Shown: positions 17,950 to 26,706 of the stretch, in pieces
Position numbering within the stretch: the first letter of the stretch is position 1
How the letters are laid out: each line of letters opens with the position of its first letter
DNA from: S015-6 sp964384945
Lineage (GTDB): Bacteria; Desulfobacterota; DSWW01
Assembly: GCA_964384945.1 (NCBI GenBank)
Contig: CAYLMK010000007.1
Span: 173,773-237,772, forward strand
Length of the DNA: 64,000 bases
Reading direction: 5' to 3'
Notes under the pieces: generated by a model
Told to the model about the DNA's origin: nothing
The model's database searches: none
Seen by the model: the letters and a program-made list of their open reading frames with translations, nothing else
Program-made: the position numbers and the translations under genes

Positions 17950-18309
17950 ATGAGAAGGTCCGCACTTTGCGCAGCGTTGTTACTGATTGGCTTTACCACT
18001 GTCGCATGCACCGGCAACCCGCCCATTCCCTGCTATGACGGAACGGATTTCGTTTGCGATCGGGCAGAGCGGCTCCCTCCCCTCGGGGGGATCGATTTGG
18101 TGTGCAACGAGGGCTACACGCTTGAGATGGCTTGCCAGGATTATGTGGGCATGTTACCGCCCCAGGCACCTATCCCTGACATCTGTGCCAACATTCCTAT
18201 CGGTGACATTGGAACGTGCCATACCCCTGGCGAGGCAGGTTTCCCGTGTGCTGAGGATCCTGATTGCGAAGCGCCCCTTACCTGTTCGTCTGGGGTCTGT
18301 GAATCGTAG
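17950..18309 (+). CDS. Small cysteine-rich lipoprotein
   Basis: A 119-residue predicted lipoprotein with GGAGG upstream of ATG 17950. The signal peptide ends in the lipobox TVAC. The mature part is rich in cysteines and closes with PCAEDPDCEAPLTCSSGVCE, a Cys pattern often seen at the end of secreted proteins of deltaproteobacteria and myxobacteria (Dickkopf-like C-terminal spacing). The upstream region 17840-17940 is AT-rich and promoter-like, so it is probably transcribed alone. Function unknown. Confidence 0.65.
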   Translation: MRRSALCAALLLIGFTTVACTGNPPIPCYDGTDFVCDRAERLPPLGGIDLVCNEGYTLEMACQDYVGMLPPQAPIPDICANIPIGDIGTCHTPGEAGFPCAEDPDCEAPLTCSSGVCES

Positions 18310-18443
18310 AAGCCTGTCTTGTTGCTTCCTCAAGGACTGCCGGTTGACCTGTTCGGCTCGCAGGGGAACCCCCGCCCTGAAGGATTCCCTCTTCCGAGGG
18401 GCGGGCGGTGGAAGCGTGAAGCACATCCGTGATTCCGTTCCTC

Positions 18444-19706
18444 TCATCGAGTGCGGGAAGGGCTGCGCTGGAGCATGCGGACGGCCGTGAAGCCGGCACA
18501 GGTGAGAGCGACCAAGACGGTCACCGCTCGCCAGGCGGCCTCGTATCCGTGCCGGTCCACGATCGTGCCGAAAAGAGGGGGCGCGGCCACCATCCCCAGC
18601 CAGGAAACGGTGAACACGATCCCCATGACCGACCCGACCCGATCGTGGCCCGCGATCTCCGCGACAAGCGTGATAGCCAGGGCGTTCCATCCGACGAGCG
18701 ACGTTCCGAGCAGCGCGGCCACGAGGTAAATGGCCCAGAGAGGTGAACCGGCGCCGAGCAGCCTGAGCGAAAAGAGGCCGACAACGCCGATCAAGGCGAG
18801 TAGGGCCATGGGGGCCACCCTGTCCCCTTTCATGGGCCGGTCGCTCGCCCAGCCAAAGAAGATGCGGCTCACTGTTCCGGCCGCCAGGGCCACGGTCAGA
18901 AGGCTGCCGGCGCTCAGCGGGCTCAAGCGGTAGGCCTCCTGCGCGTAAACCACGAGGAACGTCGTCACGCAGGACTGACAGGCCCCGTAGAGGGTGAAGA
19001 GCGCGACGAGGGCCAAGAGCAGGGGCCGGAGAAGCAGAGGAAGGAGACCCCCTCGCGGGTCGACAGCACGCGAACCCTCCGGCGCGGGACCCCCGAGCCG
19101 CTCCGGCCTCTCCCGATAGAAGAGAACCGACAGGAGGGGTATCAGCAGGAGTGCGGCGGCAAGCCCAAGAACCGCCTTCTGCCAGCCGAGGAAACGGGAG
19201 CAAAAGGGAACATAGAGGCCCATCAGGCTGCCCCCCACGGTCACCCCGGTCTGCTTGATCCCCATGATCGTGCCTCGCCGGGACGGCTCGAACCAGTGCA
19301 TGAGTCCCTTGGTCGTCACCTGATTGATCATTCCATAGCCTGCCCCACCGATCGCCGCGACAAGGCATAGAACCGCGAAGCCCGAAGCGGCGGACAGCAC
19401 GATTCCGGCCGCACCGACAAGGGAGCCCGACAGGGCCAGCATGACCCGGGCACCGTACCGGTCCACGAGAAACCCGGCCGGGACCGACACGACCATCATG
19501 GACAGATACATGGCGGAAACGACGGAACCGAGCTGCCGGTTGTCGAGAAGAAGTTCCTCCTTGAGCATCGGGGCCAGGGGGCCCCATCCGAAGAAGAACA
19601 TGGCCATCAGGAAGTGGGAAAAGGTGAGGATTCCGAAGATCACCCATGCGTAGGCGGGAACCGGGTCGGGTGCTTCCGACCGGTCGGCCGACGTCGACTC
19701 GTCCAT
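18444..19706 (-). CDS. MFS transporter
   Basis: A 420-residue permease of the major facilitator superfamily with about twelve hydrophobic segments. Visible signatures are the loop 2-3 motif GFLVDRYGARVM, the domain-linking basic loop EPSRRGTIMGIKQTG and the repeat of the loop motif in the second half (FGWASDRPMKGDRV). The type resembles carboxylate (oxalate/formate or nitrate-like) carriers, but the substrate cannot be read. It is transcribed divergently from the LarA-family gene 186 bases away, so the pair may deal with a hydroxy acid such as lactate. Confidence 0.85.
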   Translation of the reverse strand: MDESTSADRSEAPDPVPAYAWVIFGILTFSHFLMAMFFFGWGPLAPMLKEELLLDNRQLGSVVSAMYLSMMVVSVPAGFLVDRYGARVMLALSGSLVGAAGIVLSAASGFAVLCLVAAIGGAGYGMINQVTTKGLMHWFEPSRRGTIMGIKQTGVTVGGSLMGLYVPFCSRFLGWQKAVLGLAAALLLIPLLSVLFYRERPERLGGPAPEGSRAVDPRGGLLPLLLRPLLLALVALFTLYGACQSCVTTFLVVYAQEAYRLSPLSAGSLLTVALAAGTVSRIFFGWASDRPMKGDRVAPMALLALIGVVGLFSLRLLGAGSPLWAIYLVAALLGTSLVGWNALAITLVAEIAGHDRVGSVMGIVFTVSWLGMVAAPPLFGTIVDRHGYEAAWRAVTVLVALTCAGFTAVRMLQRSPSRTR

Positions 19707-19892
19707 GGGGAAGCCTCAGGGGCAATCGCTCGAGGGAACATCCGAAGCGCCGGAGGATAAGGGAAACCTATCCGGGTGTCAAACGAGCAAGGGACGAAAG
19801 GCGTATGGGATATAGAATAGACGGCAGCATCCGGAAAAGGTATGATCGACTCGTTACGAACCGGCACCGCCCCAGCGGAAGGAGGACACACG

Positions 19893-21122
19893 ATGAAGTT
19901 CTCTCTGCCCCGACGGCTATGGTACGACAACACGACCCTGGATATCGAACTTCCGGACGAGTGGGATGTCGAGTACTGCCCCATGCGGGGCGCGGAACGG
20001 CCCGCCCTGACGGCCGCTCAAATGGCGGAGGCCGTCCGCAAGCCGATCGGCACCCCCGGGCTTCGCGAGATGGCCCGAGGCAAGAAGCGGGTGGTCATCC
20101 TCTTCGACGACATGACAAGGCCCACCCGGGTCTTCGAGATTGCGCCCCTTCTTCTTCGCGAACTCATCGAGGGGGGCGTCCGGGAGGAGGATATCGTCTT
20201 TGTCTGTGCCCTGGGAACCCACGGCGCGCTCACGCAGAATGAGTTTCGCAAGAAGCTCGGCGAAAAGGTCGTCGAACGGTTCCGTGTCTTCAATCACAAC
20301 ATTTATGAGAACTGCGTCGAGGTCGGAACCACGAGTCGAGGCACGCGCCTGCTTGTCAATCGGGAGGTCATGGAGGCGGACCTCAAGGTGGCGGTCGGGT
20401 GCGTCACGGCGCACGCACAGGTCGGATTCTCGGGCGGGGGCAAGATTGTTCTCCCCGGGGTTTCTCACGTAGACAGCATCGCCCACTATCATCTGCAGGT
20501 CGAGGCCATGGCCCGCGAAACCACCGGCCTGGGGAACTTCGACCGGAACATCCTGCGTTTCGAGATCGAGGAAGCCGCGCGAATGACCGGCATCGACTTC
20601 CTCGTGAATGTCACGGTCAACGCGCGGGGTGAAACCAGCGCCCTGTTCGCCGGAGAGTTGTTCCAGGTCCATGCGCAGGCGGTCGCGCTGGCCAAAGAGA
20701 TCTACGCCACCCGGCCCAAGCCCCAGGGCAAAGACGCAGTGATCGCCAATGCCTTCGTCAAGGCCAACGAGATGGCCATATCGGTCCTCGTGGGCGTCCT
20801 CGCCCTCAAGGACATGGCCGGCACGGTCGTGGTCATCGCCGACTCTCCCGAGGGCCAGGTGGTTCATTATCTCGTGGGAAGATTCGGGCGGGACTACGGC
20901 GGACGGCAGTACCCGATCGGGGCCCTCCCCCCGAGCGTCAGGCTCATCGTCATGGCGCCGAGGATGGACAAGACCTTCGGCGACTGGTTCGCCAACCCGG
21001 AGGCGATCACTTGGACCCGGAACTGGGGTGAGACCCTTGCCTTGCTCCGCGAAGACCTGAAGCCCGGCGCCCGGCTGGCCGTGGTACCGAACGCCACCAT
21101 GCAGTACTACGCCGCCGACTGA
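19893..21122 (+). CDS. LarA-family nickel-pincer racemase/epimerase
   Basis: A 409-residue protein of the nickel-dependent lactate racemase family (LarA_N domain). ATG 19893 has GGAGG upstream. The residues that bind the nickel-pincer nucleotide or substrate in LarA are in place: His110 (ALGTHGALT), His174 (TAHAQVGF), Lys184 (SGGGKIVLPG) and His198/His200. Family members racemise or epimerise various 2-hydroxy acids. No larB, larC or larE genes (cofactor synthesis) are in the window, so the cofactor would come from elsewhere. A perfect 12-bp inverted repeat follows the stop codon. Confidence 0.82.
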   Translation: MKFSLPRRLWYDNTTLDIELPDEWDVEYCPMRGAERPALTAAQMAEAVRKPIGTPGLREMARGKKRVVILFDDMTRPTRVFEIAPLLLRELIEGGVREEDIVFVCALGTHGALTQNEFRKKLGEKVVERFRVFNHNIYENCVEVGTTSRGTRLLVNREVMEADLKVAVGCVTAHAQVGFSGGGKIVLPGVSHVDSIAHYHLQVEAMARETTGLGNFDRNILRFEIEEAARMTGIDFLVNVTVNARGETSALFAGELFQVHAQAVALAKEIYATRPKPQGKDAVIANAFVKANEMAISVLVGVLALKDMAGTVVVIADSPEGQVVHYLVGRFGRDYGGRQYPIGALPPSVRLIVMAPRMDKTFGDWFANPEAITWTRNWGETLALLREDLKPGARLAVVPNATMQYYAAD

Positions 21123-21129
21123 CAGGCCA

Positions 21130-21157
21130 TTCTCAGATTGAGAAGTCAATCTGAGAA
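21130..21157. repeat. Perfect 12-bp inverted repeat after the LarA gene
   Basis: Two 12-base arms (21130-21141 and 21146-21157, first arm TTCTCAGATTGA) pair perfectly around a GAAG tetraloop. It starts seven bases after the LarA stop codon. No run of T follows on the plus strand, so it is not a textbook intrinsic terminator; an RNA 3'-end stabilising hairpin or rho-assisted terminator is most likely. Confidence 0.6.
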
Positions 21158-21262
21158 AACCGGATGTTCCCTGCGTGCGCCGGCATGTCCCGTTTCCGCC
21201 CCCGGGATCGATTCTCCAATGATATTCAAGGGTCCCGAAAACCGTGAGCCCCTGTCTCCGAT

Positions 21263-21278
21263 TGGCACGCCTCTTGAA
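21263..21278 (+). promoter_or_regulatory. Sigma-54-like promoter with imperfect -12 element
   Basis: TGGCACGCCTCTTGAA: the -24 element TGGCAC is perfect and the spacing is right, but the -12 element reads TTGAA instead of TTGCA. It lies 71 bases upstream of the small zinc-ribbon gene starting at 21349. The -12 deviation lowers confidence. Confidence 0.35.
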
Positions 21279-21348
21279 GAAAGCAGGGGAAAACGCGGAG
21301 CACCCCTTGGACGACAAACGGAGCCACTTCAGAGGAAGGCGCGGGAAC

Positions 21349-21567
21349 ATGGGACGAGCGGACATCCTGATTTGCCCCGATTGCGACTACAAGCGGCGTC
21401 TGACCGAGGCCGAATCGCTCATTTCCTATGCGCTGGTCGTGGCCTGCCTCAAGTGCGGCGCCGCCATGCAGTGCTCGTCGAGGGCAAAAAGCAAACCGCC
21501 CGAGAGGCACAAGAGCCTTCCCGATGCGGGCGCTCTCGAGGCATTGGAGGAGTGGGCGGTCCCGTAA
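21349..21567 (+). CDS. Small zinc-ribbon protein
   Basis: A 72-residue protein starting at ATG 21349 (AGAGGAAGG upstream). Two Cys pairs, CPDC near residue 9 and CLKCG near residue 33, fit a zinc-ribbon or rubredoxin-like metal site. It stands alone, ends three bases before the convergent ATPase gene, and has a sigma-54-like promoter upstream. Function unknown; a longer start in the same frame is possible. Confidence 0.5.
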   Translation: MGRADILICPDCDYKRRLTEAESLISYALVVACLKCGAAMQCSSRAKSKPPERHKSLPDAGALEALEEWAVP

Positions 21568-21570
21568 CGC

Positions 21571-22368
21571 TCACCGCACGACCCTCCCGGCCGCGGCATG
21601 CCTTTCCCGGGCGGCAAGGGCGGCCCCCAGGGCCCCGATGGCCTGAGGATCCATTCCCAGGTCGGCGAATTTCACGCCCAACTCCCGGCCCGTATACGCA
21701 ACCACACCCGGGTTCTTCGCCACGCCGCCCACGAAGGCCACTTCCTCCTCAAGGCCGATGCCCCGGACGAGCGAGGAGATCCTACCCGCGACGGACCGGC
21801 AGATGCCGGCAAGGATGTCGGCCCGCCTCCGTCCTTCGTTGACGTAGGTGATCACCTCGCTCTCGGCGAAGACGCCGCACTGGCTCGTGATGGAGACCGG
21901 GTCTTCGGCCTCCAGGGAAAGGGCCCCCGCCTGCTCGAGCGAGAGGTCCAACGCCTTGGCCATGACCTCGAGGAACCTTCCCGTCCCGGACGCGCACTTC
22001 TCGTTGGTTACCGCATCGAACACCCTTCCCTTCTCGTCGATGTGGAAGACCCGGATCTTCTGTCCGCCCGCATCGATGACGGTCCTGACGGCCGGCCGGG
22101 CCCTTCGCACCCCTCGGCTCAGACTGACGGCTTCCGGCACCTCGCCGGTCGCATAGGGAACGGCCTTTCTTCCGAAACCGCACGCAAGGCAGCCGGACAA
22201 CTGCTCCCGGCGAAGTCCTGCCCTTGCGAGGGCCCTGTCCATCACCTCCATGCCAGCCTGCCGCGGAAGCATCCTGTAGGCCATGGCCTCTTGTACGAGG
22301 ATCGCGTCGTCCTCAAGGATCGCCGCCTTCGCAGCAACGGCTCCGAGGTCACAGCCGGCGAAGTACAA
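21571..22368 (-). CDS. BcrA/BadF/HgdC-type ATPase (electron-activating subunit) 1
   Basis: A 265-residue ASKHA-fold ATPase of the BadF/BadG/BcrA/BcrD family. It hydrolyses ATP to push low-potential electrons into a dehydratase or benzoyl-CoA reductase. Visible are the phosphate-1 loop GCDLGAVAAKAAIL, the DAGGQKIRV loop, the two cysteines that hold the inter-subunit [4Fe-4S] cluster, Cys125 (KCASGTG) and Cys164 (SQCGVF), and GGVAKNPGVV. It is the last gene of a four-gene minus operon and pairs with a paralogous ATPase 27 bases upstream. Confidence 0.88.
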   Translation of the reverse strand: MYFAGCDLGAVAAKAAILEDDAILVQEAMAYRMLPRQAGMEVMDRALARAGLRREQLSGCLACGFGRKAVPYATGEVPEAVSLSRGVRRARPAVRTVIDAGGQKIRVFHIDEKGRVFDAVTNEKCASGTGRFLEVMAKALDLSLEQAGALSLEAEDPVSITSQCGVFAESEVITYVNEGRRRADILAGICRSVAGRISSLVRGIGLEEEVAFVGGVAKNPGVVAYTGRELGVKFADLGMDPQAIGALGAALAARERHAAAGRVVR

Positions 22369-22395
22369 GGCAGCGCGCCTCCCTGACCAAGCGTT

Positions 22396-23184
22396 CTACC
22401 CTCGACGGTCCTTTGCCCGCTCGGCGGCAAACAGGGCCGCGCCCAGGGCGCCGATGATCTGGGGATCCACAGGGAACCGGACAAACTCCACTCCCAGCAG
22501 CGAGGCCAGACGCCCGACAACGCCCACGTTCTTGGAGACCCCGCCGCTGACGCCGATCTCCTTCTCCACCCCCACCTTGCCGACCAGGGCCTTGACCCGG
22601 CGTGCCATGGATTCGTTGATGCCTGCCGCGATGTCGGCGAAGCTCCGCTCTGCGCATAGGAACCGGGCAATCTCCATCTCCGCAAAGATGCTGCACTGGT
22701 GGGTGATCACCACGGGCTCCGCCGCCCCCTCGGCCATGGCGCCCAACTCCGACACGTCCACGCCCAGGCTCTCCGACATGAGCTCCAGGGATCGACCGGT
22801 CCCCGCAGCGCACTTGTCGTTCATGACGAAATCGACGAGGCGCCCCTCCGCGTCCACGCGGATCACCTTGCAGTCCTGTCCCCCCACGTCGATGACCGTA
22901 CGGATCGACGGCACCAGCCAGTGCGCCCCGTAGCCGTGACAGGAGATCTCGCTCACATTGTCATCGGCAAAGGAGATCGTCTCCCGTCCGTAGCCTGTGC
23001 TCACGCAGTATTCGATGGCGTCGTGGGACAGACGAAGGCGGTCGAGCAGCCTGTCCATAACCTCCCGGGCGGACCGCTCGGCCGTGGGCCGTACGCGCAG
23101 AATCTCCGAGCCGAGGATCGAGCCGTCCCGCAGCAAGACCGCCTCGGCGGTCAGGGACCCGACGTCGCACCCCGCAACGATCAT
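22396..23184 (-). CDS. BcrD/BadG/HgdC-type ATPase (electron-activating subunit) 2
   Basis: A 262-residue paralogue of the following gene, with the same ASKHA motifs: GCDVGSLTAEAVLL, DVGGQDCKVI, Cys125 in KCAAGTG, Cys164 in HQCSIF, and GGVSKNVGVV. Because two clearly different ATPases are encoded together, they could form a heterodimer as in class I benzoyl-CoA reductases (BcrA/BcrD), unlike the homodimeric HgdC of 2-hydroxyglutaryl-CoA dehydratase. Both are short (about 260 residues), like HgdC and BcrD. Confidence 0.88.
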   Translation of the reverse strand: MIVAGCDVGSLTAEAVLLRDGSILGSEILRVRPTAERSAREVMDRLLDRLRLSHDAIEYCVSTGYGRETISFADDNVSEISCHGYGAHWLVPSIRTVIDVGGQDCKVIRVDAEGRLVDFVMNDKCAAGTGRSLELMSESLGVDVSELGAMAEGAAEPVVITHQCSIFAEMEIARFLCAERSFADIAAGINESMARRVKALVGKVGVEKEIGVSGGVSKNVGVVGRLASLLGVEFVRFPVDPQIIGALGAALFAAERAKDRRG

Positions 23185-23205
23185 GCTCCTTCCCTTGATC
23201 CAGAG

Positions 23206-24570
23206 TCATCCCAGGCCCGCGAAGAACTCCTCCAGGCGGTCCTTGATGGCGGCCATGGAGGTGATCCGTCCGTCCCACCCGTCTCCCTCCAGCCTGAGCA
23301 CCGGGATGCCGAGCTGCCTCTTGACCGCATCGCTCACCAGCTTGAATGCACCCCACGCCTGCTTGCATGCCAGGTGGCCGGAGAAGATGCAGCAGTCCGC
23401 GTTGTAGGTCTTTGCGTAAAAGAGCGTGTCGTCGAGCCAATTGGTCGGCATATTCCACTGTCCCTTGAGCTGACGCGTCATCGGAAGATTCATCATTTCC
23501 TGCGCCAACCCCGCGAGCATGCTCTCCAGGCTCGCCGTGTCGATGAGCGGGTTGAAGTCGAAGCAACCGATGATGTCCATGAGAAAGCTGACGCCCATTT
23601 CCTCCTCGAGCCAACGATAGATCGTGGGGTCGAAGTAGAAGGCCGTGTACATGAAAAAGGCCCGGATCCTCTCCTCGGGCTTGGCGCAGGCACCGCGCTT
23701 CATGCGCTCCCTGCACACATCCAGAGCCGCCCGGTAGAAGTCCACCGCCTCGGGGGTGCCGACCATGAAATACTTCATCGCCACATGGAATTGATTGTAG
23801 AAGTTCGGCACCGGATTCGGGATGTTCCGCTTCAGTTCGTTGATCTCAAAGAAAAGCTCGGATGCCTGATTCGAATATCCGACCACCTCGCGGAGCCGGT
23901 CCCGGTCGAGCCTGGCCCCGGTCAGCTCCTCGAGCCCGGCCACGATCCTCTTGAACCCGCGCGTGTAGTAATCGAGCGCCCTCTCGTCGGAGGTGAACGG
24001 GATATCCAGGTACAGGGCCGGAATGCCGAACCTTTCCGAGAGGTACTCCATGGCCTTGGCATTGGGATCGCAGGCGCCGAGGGCCCCGTCGATGATCAGG
24101 TCCGGCTTCTCGATCTGCCCCGCCTCGAGGAGGCCGATCACCCCCTTGTGGGTGGAGCACATGGTTTCTGGCAAACCCCTTTCCACGGCCAGGTCCATGT
24201 ACTCCGTGACTCCCTCCTCGAGGCCTTGCGCCATGGAGGTCAGCACCTCCACGCATACAGGCACGATGTCCATGGCGTAGAGAATCTCGGGTCCGAAGTT
24301 GAACGGGACGAACACCACTTTCTTCCCCCGTTCGCGGGCGGACCGCAGGGCGTTGAAATACACGGCCAGGCCATTGTTGAAGGCGCGCGAAATCTTCCTG
24401 ACGTCCGGATCCGATGTGACCACCTGGAAGTTCTTCTGCAGAAACTCGGGAAGCGTCCCCACAAAGGCCTGCACCTCGGGGAGATTCACATCCACGTCTT
24501 CCGGCAGCGCCGAACTCATCTCGAAGAGTTCCACGATTCTTTCAATCGCGTTCTTTCCTCGATCGTTCAT
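23206..24570 (-). CDS. Benzoyl-CoA reductase/2-hydroxyacyl-CoA dehydratase subunit (BcrB/HgdB-like)
   Basis: A 454-residue subunit of the FldB/FldC (HGD-D) dehydratase family. ATG 24570 overlaps the previous stop (ATGA) and has GGAGGG upstream. Cysteines likely to hold the [4Fe-4S] cluster are seen in MCSTHKGVIG, GACDPNA and ADCCIFSGHLACKQAWG. Its length fits the BcrB type. Such enzymes either dehydrate (R)-2-hydroxyacyl-CoA or reduce aromatic CoA esters. The reaction here is unresolved; the presence of two ATPases leans toward reductase-like organisation. Confidence 0.82.
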   Translation of the reverse strand: MNDRGKNAIERIVELFEMSSALPEDVDVNLPEVQAFVGTLPEFLQKNFQVVTSDPDVRKISRAFNNGLAVYFNALRSARERGKKVVFVPFNFGPEILYAMDIVPVCVEVLTSMAQGLEEGVTEYMDLAVERGLPETMCSTHKGVIGLLEAGQIEKPDLIIDGALGACDPNAKAMEYLSERFGIPALYLDIPFTSDERALDYYTRGFKRIVAGLEELTGARLDRDRLREVVGYSNQASELFFEINELKRNIPNPVPNFYNQFHVAMKYFMVGTPEAVDFYRAALDVCRERMKRGACAKPEERIRAFFMYTAFYFDPTIYRWLEEEMGVSFLMDIIGCFDFNPLIDTASLESMLAGLAQEMMNLPMTRQLKGQWNMPTNWLDDTLFYAKTYNADCCIFSGHLACKQAWGAFKLVSDAVKRQLGIPVLRLEGDGWDGRITSMAAIKDRLEEFFAGLG

Positions 24571-25700
24571 CGCGCCCTCCGAATCCTTTCGAGAAAGGCC
24601 TGCACGCGGGTTCGAACACGGCCGGAATCCGCGAGGGGACCGTATTCCCTTTCCAGCTCCAGGACGGGAATCCCCTGTGCTTCCAGATCCCTTTTCAGCA
24701 GGGCATGGTCGGTTCCGTGCAGGTCGCAGAATTTGATCTGCGCCAGAACCACCCCGTCCGCCCGGGCCCGCTCCGCCTGCGCCTTCAGGAAGGCGAACCG
24801 CTCCCCGTAGCTCCCGTACATGCGCGGACAGGGAACGTGATGAAAATAGCGCTCGACAAGGGCGTCCAGCGGATCTCCCTCCTCGTCCGTGAGGCCCCAG
24901 TAGTTGCGGCTTCCGATGCACAGGGTGTCCGCCACGACCGCCGCTCCCAGGTCCTCGATGTTTTTCACCAGGTCCGGATCGTCCATCATGCTCCCCGCGA
25001 CCAGAAGACGAATCCTGTCGTTCCCTTCCGCCCGTGCGGCCTCCGCTTCCTCGAGGAGCTCCGCCAGCACTTCATTCAGCCGGTCCTTGGGCATACGCGT
25101 GGCCGCGGAAAGAACGGCGAGCATTTCCGATCCAGACAGAGGCGGGTGCGCATCGGCCTGCAGGTCGTAGAGGCGACGCACGAGCCTGCGAGTTTCATTG
25201 TAAACCGCAACGGCACCGGACAGGCTCTCTCTCGATATCCGGAGGCCGAAATGATCCTCCAGGGATTCCTTGCATGCGGCCACCTCCTCCCGGTACCACG
25301 CGGCGGCCTCCCGGTTGAGGAGGTGCGGAACCGGCAGGATGTACATGAAGGGGAGTCGCTTTTCGTGGGCCTCCCAGTTGTCGAAGGCCCTTCGGATATG
25401 GTCGCACCCGTTTACGAACACGGCCCCGTCGAGGAAGTCGAAACGGCCGCTCAGTCCGTTCTCCAGGCAGCAGCGCGCAAAGGTGCAGTTGACCCGGCTG
25501 AGATAGCTGTCCGCAAGGGAGGTGTCCGCGCATCCCTGTCCCGTGATCCGGTACGGCAGGAGTTTCGCCGCGTGGAGGATTTCCTCGGGCATGTAGGAAC
25601 AGACGTAGCCGACGATCCTCCTGCCCTGCCGGGTGCATTCGGCCACGTATTCATTCCGCAAGGCGTTCACCACTCTGCCGATTTCGTTCATGGCCCGCAT
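24567..25700 (-). CDS. Benzoyl-CoA reductase/2-hydroxyacyl-CoA dehydratase subunit (BcrC/HgdA-like)
   Basis: A 377-residue subunit of the same HGD-D family, first gene of the four-gene operon. I start at ATG 25700 (MRAMNEIGRV); ATG 25691 is possible. Family features are GYVCSYMPEEILHAAKLLPYR near residue 30, RCCLENGL, FVNGCDHIRRAF, and AQIKFCDLHGTDH near the C-terminus, the last typical of the substrate- and cluster-binding end. Length matches BcrC. It is divergent from the DUF1847 gene, with about 200 bases of shared promoter region. Confidence 0.82.
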   Translation of the reverse strand: MRAMNEIGRVVNALRNEYVAECTRQGRRIVGYVCSYMPEEILHAAKLLPYRITGQGCADTSLADSYLSRVNCTFARCCLENGLSGRFDFLDGAVFVNGCDHIRRAFDNWEAHEKRLPFMYILPVPHLLNREAAAWYREEVAACKESLEDHFGLRISRESLSGAVAVYNETRRLVRRLYDLQADAHPPLSGSEMLAVLSAATRMPKDRLNEVLAELLEEAEAARAEGNDRIRLLVAGSMMDDPDLVKNIEDLGAAVVADTLCIGSRNYWGLTDEEGDPLDALVERYFHHVPCPRMYGSYGERFAFLKAQAERARADGVVLAQIKFCDLHGTDHALLKRDLEAQGIPVLELEREYGPLADSGRVRTRVQAFLERIRRAR

Positions 25701-25901
25701 GGTCTCGGTTCCCCCTCGTCCGGCTTTCTCGTGATCCCGCGGCACCGAAGCGGCGAAGCCGAATCCTTCTCTCGTCAACCCATAACACACTCGAAAGGGC
25801 GAGCACAATCCTTCTCCCCTGGTTTCGTCTGTTCGCGAGGTGTAGAATGAACCGGAGAAGCCCGTCGGCCGCGGAATTCCCCTTGCGAGGAGGCAGATTT
25901 C

Positions 25902-26594
25902 ATGGCGGAAGCGAAGGATCCGAAATGCGCCGTATGCGGAATCAACATTCTCGAGAAGGCCTGTTTCTTCGAGTCCGGAAGAGGCCCGGACTCGTGCCCG
26001 ACGCTCTCGTTTCAGGATCTGATCGAGGAGGCCAGGAGGGAGTATGAGAAACCGGAGGTGCGCGATTTTGCCCGCCTCGCCTCGATTCAGGAAGGCGAAT
26101 GCTACATGGACCGGGGCCGGCAGCCCTTCGTGATCCATTGCAGCAAGACGAGAATCCAGGAGATCTGCGAATTCGCTCACAAGCTGAATGTCAGGAAACT
26201 GGGGCTTGTCTTCTGCCTGGGCCTGGCCCAGGAGGCCCGGATCGCGCACGAGATCTTCGCGGCCCAGGGCTTCGACGTGGCCAGCGTTCTCTGCAAGGTC
26301 GGAAAAATTTCAAAAGAAGATACCCTCGGAATCCGGGACGAAGAGAAGATCCTGATCGGAATCGACGAGTCGGCCTGCAACCCGATCGTGCAGGCAAAGG
26401 TGCTGAACCGAATCGGGACCGATCTCAACGTGCTTCTCGGCCTGTGCGTGGGCCACGACTCGCTCTTCTTCAAGTACGCAAACGCATATACGACGGTCCT
26501 CGCGGTAAAGGACCGCGTAACCGGGCACAATCCCCTGGCCGCGCTGTACACGTCGCACATGTACTACATGTACCTGAAGAATCCGGGCTTCTGA
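25902..26594 (+). CDS. DUF1847 putative metal-binding protein
   Basis: A 230-residue protein of the DUF1847 family. It has an N-terminal Cys cluster (CAVCGINILEKACFF, then CPTL) and later conserved cysteines (VIHCSKTRIQEIC, FCLGLAQEARIAHE, ESACNPIVQA). These proteins are common in anaerobes and are thought to bind metal or an iron-sulfur cluster; no reaction is known to me. AGGAGG lies upstream of the ATG. It is divergent from the dehydratase/reductase operon. Confidence 0.75.
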   Translation: MAEAKDPKCAVCGINILEKACFFESGRGPDSCPTLSFQDLIEEARREYEKPEVRDFARLASIQEGECYMDRGRQPFVIHCSKTRIQEICEFAHKLNVRKLGLVFCLGLAQEARIAHEIFAAQGFDVASVLCKVGKISKEDTLGIRDEEKILIGIDESACNPIVQAKVLNRIGTDLNVLLGLCVGHDSLFFKYANAYTTVLAVKDRVTGHNPLAALYTSHMYYMYLKNPGF

Positions 26595-26706
26595 AAGGTA
26601 CGCCACGAATCCATGGTCGCGTTGACACGCGGGGGAGCGCATTCGTATACTTCTTCCGTCTCGGGAGACAGGCCTTTCGCCCAAATCTGCAGCGGGGAGG
26701 TCAGCC

